A stretch of DNA of 46,503 nt, taken from positions 1-46,503 of the forward strand of contig CAYIZP010000022.1 of the NCBI GenBank assembly GCA_964367905.1, given 5' to 3'. The notes beneath the pieces are model-generated. The model was not told the DNA's origin. It saw nothing but the letters and a program-made list of their open reading frames with translations, and made no database searches. Made by a program: the position numbers and the translations under genes. Below are positions 8,689 to 16,760 of this stretch, one piece after another. Each line of letters begins with the position of its first letter. Positions within the stretch are counted from its first letter, which is position 1. This DNA is from CAUPWF01 sp964367905 (lineage in GTDB: Bacteria > Bacillota > Clostridia > Lachnospirales > Lachnospiraceae).

Positions 8689-10171
8689 TGATGAAAGCAA
8701 GATATTAGAGCATGTAAGCAATAAGATTGAGGCGGCGGATGATGCATTTGAGGTTGTTGGAAAAGCGAGTAATGGGGAAGAGGCATTGGAACGAATTGCA
8801 GAATTAAGACCACATATTGTATTTACAGATATTTCTATGCCGATAATGAATGGAATCGAATTAATCAAAAAGATAAAGCAACAATATCCTCATATATTTG
8901 TGGTGATATTATCTGGATATTCGGATTTCCAATACGCACAGCAGGCAATACGTTATGGAGCGTTTTCTTATCTTTTGAAGCCGACTGAAGAGAATTTTGA
9001 AGAAGTCTTGAGTGATTTGAAGCAAGCATTGGAAGTTTCGAAGATTCAACAAAAAAGAAAGTTTATATATTCACACGACTACCAAATTACTCAAGAAGAG
9101 CCTTTTAAATTTCAGGTTGCGCTTATATGCATTGGTAATTACATCTGTATTCAAAATGAGGAGGAGATCCAGAAACAATATAAAAAAGAGGTGGAGACCA
9201 TCCCATGGAATATTATCATGGAAGAACTATGTAGCGAGGGACGAGAGTGGTTTGTTGCAGATGACCAGATGATTAATCAAAAGGTTGTGACAGTTAAAAT
9301 GCCATTTGATGTGGGGTTTGGTAGTAAGAAATTCCACGAACAATTGTTAGCGACCATCCGAAAACACACAAGCTATCCAGTCAATATCTATACAACAAGA
9401 GTCTTGATAGAGCAAGAAGCACTTTGGGATGAGGTGAAAGGATTGAGAGAGTATTTGAGAAGAACAATCGTTATTGGAAAATCCAACTTAGCCTATCTCG
9501 ATAAGAAGGAAACGGAGAAAATCAATACATTGGATATGATTAAGACGAAGATTAATATGTCTGTCAAAACATATTCTATAACCAAGAATGTGGATGAATT
9601 GTATACAGATGTGAAGGCAGTGATAAAATATTTAAGGGCAAATCAGTGTCCACAGAGAAATGTAAAAATCATATGTGTACACATGATAAAGCTGTTGGAA
9701 CTATCCGATGTGAAACAGAAACCACACCTGAGTGAGGAGCGAGAAGTAGAAGTGCTAAAGGTACTTAGCGTTTACACATCGGAAGAAGTATTGTTTGAAA
9801 AATTACTAGCATTTATGAAGAGGATTATTTTTCAGGATGTAGGTCAAGATGGGTATCGCGAGGAGGATGTGGTAGCATATGTAGATGAAAACTTTTTGAC
9901 GATTGCGAGTGTAGAGGAAGTGGCGGATTTGTTTGGATATAATTATACTTATTTTTCACGGATGTTTAAGCAAAAAGTGGGGATGTCCCTGAACCAATAT
10001 ATCACAGCAAAGAAAATAAGTATGGCAAAAGAATTAATGAAGAATCAGCCGGATTTAAATATACAAGAAGTCAGTAGTCTCTGTGGATATGCAGATAAGC
10101 GCTATTTTAGCCGAGTGTTTAAAAGTGAAAGTGGCATGTCGCCAAGTGAGTATCAGAAAGGAAATGAATGA
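8654..10171 (+). CDS. YesN-type response regulator with AraC DNA-binding domain
   Basis: This 505-residue regulator has an N-terminal receiver domain (about 5-125; VDDESK acid patch, phospho-Asp59 in VFTDISMP, and a conserved Lys in LLKPTE), a long variable middle region (130-395) and a C-terminal AraC helix-turn-helix (about 405-503, ending CGYADKRYFSRVFKSESGMSPSEY). It pairs with the kinase gene it overlaps. Such proteins activate nearby sugar operons by binding direct or inverted repeats next to the -35 region, and the repeated 46-bp element at 169 and 11281 is the obvious candidate target. ATG at 8669 is a weaker alternative start. Confidence 0.93.
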   Translation: MTTRKMRVLVVDDESKILEHVSNKIEAADDAFEVVGKASNGEEALERIAELRPHIVFTDISMPIMNGIELIKKIKQQYPHIFVVILSGYSDFQYAQQAIRYGAFSYLLKPTEENFEEVLSDLKQALEVSKIQQKRKFIYSHDYQITQEEPFKFQVALICIGNYICIQNEEEIQKQYKKEVETIPWNIIMEELCSEGREWFVADDQMINQKVVTVKMPFDVGFGSKKFHEQLLATIRKHTSYPVNIYTTRVLIEQEALWDEVKGLREYLRRTIVIGKSNLAYLDKKETEKINTLDMIKTKINMSVKTYSITKNVDELYTDVKAVIKYLRANQCPQRNVKIICVHMIKLLELSDVKQKPHLSEEREVEVLKVLSVYTSEEVLFEKLLAFMKRIIFQDVGQDGYREEDVVAYVDENFLTIASVEEVADLFGYNYTYFSRMFKQKVGMSLNQYITAKKISMAKELMKNQPDLNIQEVSSLCGYADKRYFSRVFKSESGMSPSEYQKGNE

Positions 10172-10174
10172 GTG

Positions 10175-11278
10175 ATGCATGAAAATATATTTTTAACAAC
10201 ATATTGTAATACTAGAACAATTACAGCGGAGAATCCAACAGGAAAAAAAGGGGAGGCAGCAAAGTTAGAACCGCTAACAGGAGCACCAGGGGAGCTACTT
10301 GGAAAAGGTTGGAAATCTAGACCTTTTATTACGATTCAGCAAAATACTATAGTTGATTTGGCAAACATCAATTGCGAAGGCATGATAAAAAGCATGTGGA
10401 TTACAGGAGAGGTGGACCGAGGTCTAATCATTCGCATGTACTGGGATGATTGTGAAGTCCCGAGTGTGGAATGCCCGTTGACTGATTTTTTTCTTTATGG
10501 ATGGGCAAAACCGCATTGTATCGAAGAGAGTCGCTGGAACAATGGTCCTAATTACAAAGTAGATTCAGCATTTATGTCGGTAAATCCTAACAGAGGACTA
10601 AACTGTTTTATACCTATGCCATTTAAAAAAGCGGCAAGAATCACACTTGAGAATAGAAGTGCATTGTCCAAAGTGGTTTATTATCAAATCAATTATGAAG
10701 AGCGAGTATTACCAGAAGATTCAGGATATTTCCATGCACAGTTCCGTGCATCTATACCTGTTCCATTTATGGGGGTGCACACCCTACTAGATCAGGTGAA
10801 TGGTAAGGGAGTGTATTTAGGGACTGCATTATATGTAGGCTTAAACAGAGCTAGTCGCTGGTGGGGCGAAGGCGAGTTTAAGTTCTATATCGATGGGGAT
10901 GAGGAATATCCAACCTATTGCTCAACTGGACTAGAAGATTACTTCGGAGGAGCGTTTAATTGGGATTGTGAAGGGGAATACAGAGAGTATTCTACATTAT
11001 ACATGGGATTACCCAACATTATAAAACCAGATGGTCTCTATGAGTCTCAGCAAAGATTCTCAATGTATCGTTGGCATGGACCTGACCCAATTCGTTTTAA
11101 AGAAGACTTAAAAGTTACAGTACAGTGCCTAGGATGGCAGACGGATGATAAGGGTGAAATCAATCACTTCTTGCCACGAGAAGATGATTATTTATCTGTT
11201 GCATATTGGTATCAAGATGAGCTAGGGACAAAGTTTCCAGATTTGATAAGTCATGAGGAGCTCAAAAAAAAGTTTTAA
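10175..11278 (+). CDS. GH172 (DUF2961) family glycoside hydrolase
   Basis: This 367-residue protein matches the DUF2961/GH172 fold. It has the conserved WITGEVDRGLIIRMYWDD strand region, the SRWWGEGEFKFYIDGDEEYP segment and the active-site block YCSTGLEDYFGG, whose Glu254 is a probable catalytic residue. Characterised GH172 enzymes act on alpha-D-fructofuranosides (difructose anhydride) or alpha-D-arabinofuranosides, so a ketose or furanose linkage is plausible. It has no signal peptide and should be cytoplasmic. It starts immediately after the regulator's stop. ATG at 10175 is preferred over the adjacent GTG at 10172. It is the last gene of the first operon and could supply a second activity for the imported glycan. 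Confidence 0.87.
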   Translation: MHENIFLTTYCNTRTITAENPTGKKGEAAKLEPLTGAPGELLGKGWKSRPFITIQQNTIVDLANINCEGMIKSMWITGEVDRGLIIRMYWDDCEVPSVECPLTDFFLYGWAKPHCIEESRWNNGPNYKVDSAFMSVNPNRGLNCFIPMPFKKAARITLENRSALSKVVYYQINYEERVLPEDSGYFHAQFRASIPVPFMGVHTLLDQVNGKGVYLGTALYVGLNRASRWWGEGEFKFYIDGDEEYPTYCSTGLEDYFGGAFNWDCEGEYREYSTLYMGLPNIIKPDGLYESQQRFSMYRWHGPDPIRFKEDLKVTVQCLGWQTDDKGEINHFLPREDDYLSVAYWYQDELGTKFPDLISHEELKKKF

Positions 11279-11280
11279 GT

Positions 11281-11326
11281 TGGTAAAAAGATTCCACCTA
11301 TAGATGTAAAAATTGTGAGTTTTATT
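11281..11326 (+). promoter_or_regulatory. Conserved 46-bp promoter-proximal element, copy 2
   Basis: This block is ungapped and 39/46 identical to 169-214. Conserved parts are TGGTAAAAA, TCCACCT, TAGA, GTAAA and TGAGTTTTATT. It begins 3 bases after the GH172 stop and lies 132 bases before the giant surface-protein start. A TATAAT at 11343-11348 lies downstream. The repetition in front of two glycan-use transcription units argues for a shared regulator, most simply the YesN-like protein encoded at 8654. Confidence 0.6.
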
Positions 11327-11457
11327 AGAAAAAACCATAAGTTATAATATGTTTATCTATCTATTTGTGCATGATGGGGAATGTTATTAGGGAAATATCT
11401 TAGATGAAGAAGCTTCTTTATCGAGGATATTTTAATGAAAGGGAAGGAGTCTAGAGG

Positions 11458-14400
11458 ATGAAAAAAGTTATCAAGAAAGTTAGTGCACTTTTAATATGTG
11501 TTACTATGACAATGAGTTCGTTGACAGTTATGGCAGAAGGCGAAGACTTACGAGTGGAAAAGGTAGTAGGAGAGTTGGCAAAGGCAGGAGATACTCAATT
11601 GATTAAAGTATCTGATTTAGCAGCAACACCAACGGTTTTAGATGAGGAAGTCGCCTCAATTACCGAGTCAACTCAGACAGAAGGAATTTATCAAATTAAG
11701 GGATTGAAGGCAGGAAGCACCACAGTTACATTCGCAAATGGGAATGGAGAGGTAGCGTATCCAGTTGTAGTGGCAGATGGGAGACCAGTGGAAACCATCG
11801 ACAACGAAGATGCGGAGGTTACATATTCTAGTGGTTGGTATCACAATTCAGCTCAGAACCCAGACAAGTTTGGCGGAACAGCTTATGGAAATGGGATACA
11901 TGCACATAACACGAATGGTGCATCTGGAACAATTGCGTTTACGGGAACGGGATTTGATTTTTTAGCATTTTACCCAAAGGCAGGAGCTGCTTATTTTGAT
12001 ATTTATGTAGATGACCAATTGGTTGGGGATAATATTCAGGTGTCTTCGAGCGATAGTGCAGATTTGAATCAAGCAGTTGTTTTTAGCAAATATGATTTAG
12101 TGTATGGAGAACATATAGTTAAGTTTGAAAAAACGGCCGAGTCATCATCAGATATTTACGTGCATTTTGACGCTTTCAGAGTATATAACGATTCAAATAT
12201 CAATGTTATAGGAGTTTCCTTAGACGATACGGATTTGGAGATTAAAGAAGGAGAAGAAAAAACATTAACAGCTGTAGTTTCTCCAGAGAATGCATCAAAT
12301 AAGAGCGTGACATGGACGTCTTCAGCTGAAAATATTGTGACGGTAGATGAGAACGGATTGGTAAGTGGGAAGTTACCAGGAAACGCAACGATTACAGTAA
12401 CAACAGATGATGGTGAATTGACTGCTCAGTGTGAAGTTACAGTGAAAGAGGATAGCAACATTGCGAGGCCTAGTGTGACAGGAGCGAATATTGAGAATCT
12501 ATCGGTAGATACAACGCTAGGATTTAATGCGGATCCGAAGATACATGGTATTTTAAGAGCCAATTATACTTATCATGATGCGGACGGGAAGGTAGGGAGT
12601 GAAGAGGGTACAAAATTCCAATGGTATATTGCAGATGAGAGAGCTGGCAACTACACACCAATTAATGGAATTCATACGCAAGATATCATTCTGATTAAAG
12701 AGTACGAAGGAAAATATTTAAGATGTGAAATCATAGTTTCTGATGTGAATGGAGTAAAAGGAATTCCTACAGTTACAGAGCCAACATTGCAAGCGGTTCA
12801 ATCTACAGATGGAAATCATTTAACAGATTGGATGGTAGATTGCTATGGAGTATCCTCTCATTTCATAGATCATGTATTCAACATAGATGGTTTTTTTGAA
12901 GATGAAGACAAATGGAAGCATGGGGTGACTTGGAAGGAATTTATTGGGGAGTTTGATGTTGAGACTTATGTAGATCAGTTAGAAGAGATGGGAGCGTCTT
13001 ATTGGATGCTTACAATGGGGCAAAATGATGGATTCTTCCCAGCGCCAAGCGATGTGTATGATAAATACTTGGTAGAAGAGGGGGTTTATACGCAAGAGGA
13101 AGTTGATGCGGGGCATGCCATGGATCCAGGGAGAGATTTGCCAGCAGAAATAAATGCGGAAATCGAAAAGCGAGGGCTTGATATTAAGATGACATTGTAT
13201 ATTCCAATAAATCCCCCTCATTCCGCAACACCATATGAGGAATATGTAGCTGACGCAAATGGAAATATGGCCTTTAGACATGGCAGCTACTCCAAGGAGA
13301 TATCATCTAAAGTTTTTAAGGTTGAAGCTGGATCAGAGGGAGCGAATTCAGATGTTGAACTACAACAAATAGGAAGACAGCGTTGGGAAGAGATCATTGA
13401 GGAGTTTTCGCTGAGATATGGTGAAGATCTTGCAATGTGGTGGTTTGATGGATATTTTAGTGATTCGCTAACATACTTAAGAGATTTAGATAGAGAGTAT
13501 AATGAGGCTAGTTTTGCAACAGTAGCAAAAGCGGGAAATCCTTATAGAGTAATCACTTATAATGGTGGCGTAGGTGATGTGTATGGGGCAGGAAGTCCTT
13601 ACTGTGATTTTACATCAGGAGAGGCAACTGATATGAAGCTTCCTAATCCGATTCCAGAACAGAGATGGTTGTCACCGTCCAAAGTTGATGGAGGGGGTTA
13701 TGTACAAATGTTTACTTGGGGAGCGGTTGGTGACTCTAAGGGAACATACTATTACTATGGACGTCCCGGATTAGGGTTTAGTGATATGGATTTAGCGAAT
13801 CGTACAAATACGATTTTTGGATATGATGGAGCATTGTGTTTTGATTTGAATTTGGATGGCAAAGGGGATTTTGACGCAGAACAAGTTGCGCAGTTAAGTG
13901 AAGTGAAAAAATTAACTAATCCAGAATATCGTAAAAATATCATTGAAGCAAGCATTAATGGCGCGACAAATGGGGGGTCACTTTTTGAAGGGCAAGAGGC
14001 CACACTTAAATACGATTTCATTGATGAAACCGTGAACAAAGATGATGTTATGGTGGAGGCGAAGGTGGAACCACAAGGCTTTGTAGATGTAGATTTAGAT
14101 AATAACAAGATTAGTGTGATACAAGCACCTACAGGGAAGGATCAAGAAGTATCAATTAAGCTGGTTGGAACAATGGGTGCGCGTACGTTTGAGTCAACGG
14201 AATTGAAGGTGGTCGTGAAACAACAAGGTGCTAGTCCATGGACAATGGCAAATAATGGACAGTCTTTTGATGGGTGGAACATAGAACAGAATACTTTTAA
14301 AATGGTTAGCAATGGTTTTGATCAAGTATTGGCAAATGAGTTGACGAGCGGAGAGAGTGGAATTGTAGAGGCGGATGTAAAGATGCCAGGAAATAGTGGA

Positions 14401-15666
14401 ATTCCAGGATTTGTATTAAACATTGATCCGAATGATTATAGTGATGCGAAAAAGATGGCATCTATTCAAATACTGCTCCATCCAGATAAATTGGAGCTTG
14501 GAAGAAGTGGAAAAGTCGGAGGGTATGAAACAGTATCACACGAAAAATCTGCAGGAGATTGGGTTAATCTGAAGGTAGAATATGAATCGGGAAGAGTGAA
14601 GATATATCTAGATAATGAACTTTATATTGACCATGAAGATCCAGAGTTACTTACTGGCAAGAATACAGGGCTATTTACATGGGCGCCTAAAGGTGTAGAA
14701 GTAGAGTTCAAGAACTTCGCGCAATCACTAACTTCGAAAGCGGAAACTACTGTAGGAACAGCACCTAATCTACCAACAACAGTTACAGCGGTAGTAGGTA
14801 GCAATGTGGAGCAGGTGGAAGTAGAGTGGAATGTCATTTCTATGGAAAAATATGAAAATGTGGGGATGTTTGAAGTCAGAGGAATTGCAAGATATGAAGG
14901 AATAGATATTGATGTGATGGCGCTAGTAACAGTAAACGAAAAAACATCAGTGGAACCACCAGAAGAGGGAGTAGATAAAACAGCTCTTGTAGTTGCATAT
15001 CAAACATATGGCAAGTATCAGGAGTCGAAATATACAGTGGAATCATGGAAACAGTTCAAGGTATCACTAGATGCAGCGGCAAATATCATCAAAGATAAGG
15101 AGGCAACGCAAGCAGAGGTAGATGCAGCGAAACAGGCATTAGAAGCGGCAAGCTCAAAACTAGTGGAGAAGACAATCACAAATCCAGAAACAGATGATCC
15201 AGAAACAGATGATCCAGGAACAGATAATCCAGGGACTGATAATCCGGGGACTGATAATCCAGGAACAGATAATTCTGGAGCAGGTAATTCAGGAACTGGA
15301 AATTCAGGATCGAATAACTCAGTTACAATTCGTCCGAATACATCGACACCTTCCAATCCGACAGTTATAGTAAGGACGGTTGTTCGGGAGCCAGACGAAG
15401 ATGTTTCCACGATAACTCAAACGCTACCAGAGGAAGAAGAGGTAGAAGAAATAACAGAGAACAGTGTGGGAGATGAAATAGCTCAAGAAGGGCAAAATGA
15501 TGCTGGACAACAGGACATAGAAGAAAACCAAGTGCCAACGGATGCGGGAGTACAAACGCCAGTGCCAGGATTCAATTGGATGCCAATTATTATCATTATT
15601 ATAGTGGCGGGTGTTCTCAGTGCAGGCTGTTTCATTGTTATTAGAAGAAGACAAGAGCGTGAATAA
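11458..15666 (+). CDS. Giant cell-surface protein with GH29-like glycosidase domain
   Basis: This 1402-residue secreted protein has the following layout: signal peptide (1-27); beta-sandwich carbohydrate-binding-like module (about 120-245); Big_2 Ig-like domain (248-332); a further Ig-like domain (335-440); a TIM-barrel region related to GH29 (about 455-830); LamG-like jelly roll (925-1090); Ig-like domain (1095-1165); FIVAR helical domain (1175-1240); GTDNP-type repeat linker; and a C-terminal membrane helix followed by RRRQ. In the barrel, AMWWFDGYF resembles the GH29 nucleophile motif, with Asp664 as candidate. It probably releases a sugar from extracellular glycans, but fucose specificity is not established. 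GGAAGGAG precedes the ATG. The C-terminus matches the protein at 34692. Confidence 0.85.
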   Translation: MKKVIKKVSALLICVTMTMSSLTVMAEGEDLRVEKVVGELAKAGDTQLIKVSDLAATPTVLDEEVASITESTQTEGIYQIKGLKAGSTTVTFANGNGEVAYPVVVADGRPVETIDNEDAEVTYSSGWYHNSAQNPDKFGGTAYGNGIHAHNTNGASGTIAFTGTGFDFLAFYPKAGAAYFDIYVDDQLVGDNIQVSSSDSADLNQAVVFSKYDLVYGEHIVKFEKTAESSSDIYVHFDAFRVYNDSNINVIGVSLDDTDLEIKEGEEKTLTAVVSPENASNKSVTWTSSAENIVTVDENGLVSGKLPGNATITVTTDDGELTAQCEVTVKEDSNIARPSVTGANIENLSVDTTLGFNADPKIHGILRANYTYHDADGKVGSEEGTKFQWYIADERAGNYTPINGIHTQDIILIKEYEGKYLRCEIIVSDVNGVKGIPTVTEPTLQAVQSTDGNHLTDWMVDCYGVSSHFIDHVFNIDGFFEDEDKWKHGVTWKEFIGEFDVETYVDQLEEMGASYWMLTMGQNDGFFPAPSDVYDKYLVEEGVYTQEEVDAGHAMDPGRDLPAEINAEIEKRGLDIKMTLYIPINPPHSATPYEEYVADANGNMAFRHGSYSKEISSKVFKVEAGSEGANSDVELQQIGRQRWEEIIEEFSLRYGEDLAMWWFDGYFSDSLTYLRDLDREYNEASFATVAKAGNPYRVITYNGGVGDVYGAGSPYCDFTSGEATDMKLPNPIPEQRWLSPSKVDGGGYVQMFTWGAVGDSKGTYYYYGRPGLGFSDMDLANRTNTIFGYDGALCFDLNLDGKGDFDAEQVAQLSEVKKLTNPEYRKNIIEASINGATNGGSLFEGQEATLKYDFIDETVNKDDVMVEAKVEPQGFVDVDLDNNKISVIQAPTGKDQEVSIKLVGTMGARTFESTELKVVVKQQGASPWTMANNGQSFDGWNIEQNTFKMVSNGFDQVLANELTSGESGIVEADVKMPGNSGIPGFVLNIDPNDYSDAKKMASIQILLHPDKLELGRSGKVGGYETVSHEKSAGDWVNLKVEYESGRVKIYLDNELYIDHEDPELLTGKNTGLFTWAPKGVEVEFKNFAQSLTSKAETTVGTAPNLPTTVTAVVGSNVEQVEVEWNVISMEKYENVGMFEVRGIARYEGIDIDVMALVTVNEKTSVEPPEEGVDKTALVVAYQTYGKYQESKYTVESWKQFKVSLDAAANIIKDKEATQAEVDAAKQALEAASSKLVEKTITNPETDDPETDDPGTDNPGTDNPGTDNPGTDNSGAGNSGTGNSGSNNSVTIRPNTSTPSNPTVIVRTVVREPDEDVSTITQTLPEEEEVEEITENSVGDEIAQEGQNDAGQQDIEENQVPTDAGVQTPVPGFNWMPIIIIIIVAGVLSAGCFIVIRRRQERE
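15181..15312 (+). repeat. Degenerate 15-bp tandem repeats encoding a GTDNP-type linker
   Basis: About eight units of the type CCAGGAACAGATAAT encode ETDDP/GTDNP/GTGNS repeats, forming a flexible wall-spanning linker just before the membrane anchor. The same unit recurs at 39715-39780 in the other giant surface protein. Tandem DNA of this kind can change in copy number. Confidence 0.75.
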
Positions 15667-15686
15667 TTCGAAATAGACAAAATGGT

Positions 15687-15721
15687 AAAAAGGTTGCTAG
15701 CTTTGGCTAGTGACCTTTTTG
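15687..15721 (+). terminator. Rho-independent terminator of the giant surface-protein gene
   Basis: A 15-bp stem begins AAAAAGGT at 15687 and pairs with ACCTTTTT ending at 15720. It has CTAGC/GCTAG near the loop and TTTG in the loop. The 3' side supplies the T run. It lies about 20 bases after the stop codon. Confidence 0.85.
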
Positions 15722-15764
15722 TATAACGAAGCATGTTTAACAGGTCTAGTAGCTACTTGCAGTA

Positions 15765-15793
15765 TTGATTCTTCTTCAACCATGACGTATAAT
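15765..15793 (+). promoter_or_regulatory. Candidate sigma-70 promoter before a broken ATPase gene
   Basis: TTGATT (15765-15770) and TATAAT (15788-15793) are separated by 17 bases, a good vegetative promoter. The coding remnant downstream lacks its N-terminus, so this may be the leftover promoter of the once-intact gene. Confidence 0.5.
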
Positions 15794-15819
15794 ATCACTA
15801 TGTAATAAAACGAAGATAT

Positions 15820-16632
15820 TTGAAAGGTGGTGTGGATAGAGCACATCTATTCGAAGGATTGAAGATTGCCGATGCGGGAGAGATATATCAGAAAGAACTA
15901 GGACGATATCCTGTTGTAATGCTGAATTTTAAAGACGGAAAGTGGCCCACCTTTGAACAATCTTATGAGATGATTAGTTTTATTCGTGGAATGCTAAGCC
16001 TAGCACTTAAGACCAATAAGTCATTGGCATTTGCGGTGATTACAGGGTGCTTAAGAATCAGCAAAGAAAGTATCTTTACAGGCCTGAATAATTTGCAGAT
16101 TGTATCGATTCAAGATCGAAACTATGGCGAGTTTTTTGGATTTACCAAGGAAGAGGTGTACGAGATGCTGGTTCATTATGACAAGCCACATCTGATGGAA
16201 AAAATTAAGGCATGGTATGACGGCTATGTGTTTGGGGTTACAGAGGTATATAACCCATGGAGTTTGCTGAATCATATGACACAAGTACGTGCAGATGAGA
16301 ATGCATTTACACTGCTATATTGGTCCAATACGAGTTCCAATAGTATTATAAAAGATTTAGTTCTTACATTGGAGATTCCGAATCTAGAAGTGAAGTCGGT
16401 ATATCGACGACAGATTATGGAGTGGGTGAAGGAGCAGGTAGAGCAGAAGGATATGACCAAACTCTATGAGGCAATGCTGTCAGGAGATGCACAAGCAATC
16501 GAAGAAGAGATAAACCAAGCTCTGGTGGAGACGATTAGTTATCACGATAACAATGAAAGTTATTTTCACTTTATTAAATTGATGCGTTTATCCTGCACAA
16601 AGTGTAGAAAAGTTTACAGTTTTACTACTTGA
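15820..16632 (+). pseudogene. Broken AAA-ATPase-like / DUF1703 (PD-(D/E)XK) gene remnant
   Basis: The reading frame matches the AAA-ATPase-like plus DUF1703 nuclease family common in anaerobic Clostridia and Bacteroidetes, but it is incomplete. The N-terminal P-loop part is missing; family similarity begins at LFEGLKIADAGEIY. Between TFEQSYE and MISFIRGM the central block with the IDEYD Walker B strand is absent. After YHDNNESYFHF the C-terminal nuclease domain is lost and an unrelated tail follows. The middle (VITGCLRISKESIFTGLNNL, KAWYDGYVFG, NPWSLLNHM, YWSNTSSNSII) is well preserved. A second remnant at 20078-20432 carries the missing pieces. The product is probably non-functional. Confidence 0.8.
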
Positions 16633-16665
16633 TTATTTTTGATAAAAACGTTAAAATGTATAAAA

Positions 16666-16737
16666 ATGTGATTTTCATCACGAAAATACCTATGATAATG
16701 TGATTTCCAGATCAGAATTTAATATAATTATGTGATT
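16666..16737 (+). repeat. Three ATGTGATT repeats spaced exactly 32 bp
   Basis: ATGTGATT occurs at 16666-16673, 16698-16705 and 16730-16737, with start-to-start spacing of 32 in both intervals, directly upstream of the ATPase gene at 16761. The first copy continues as TGTGATTTTCATCAC, a partial palindrome. A TATAAT at 16723-16728 lies between copies two and three, and copy two falls at its -35 position. A spacing of about three helical turns would put the sites on one DNA face. It is a candidate operator array, with function inferred. Confidence 0.5.
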
Positions 16738-16760
16738 AACAGAGAGGAGCTTGATTTTAT

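Noticed and set aside
15018..15410. Long minus-strand frame opposite the FIVAR/linker region
   Set aside because: It mirrors the repetitive coding strand of the giant protein, and the repeat explains its openness.
16666..16737. Regular repeats that might be a CRISPR array
   Set aside because: The repeated core is only 8-9 bases and the count is three, with no cas genes nearby; it fits phased operator sites instead.
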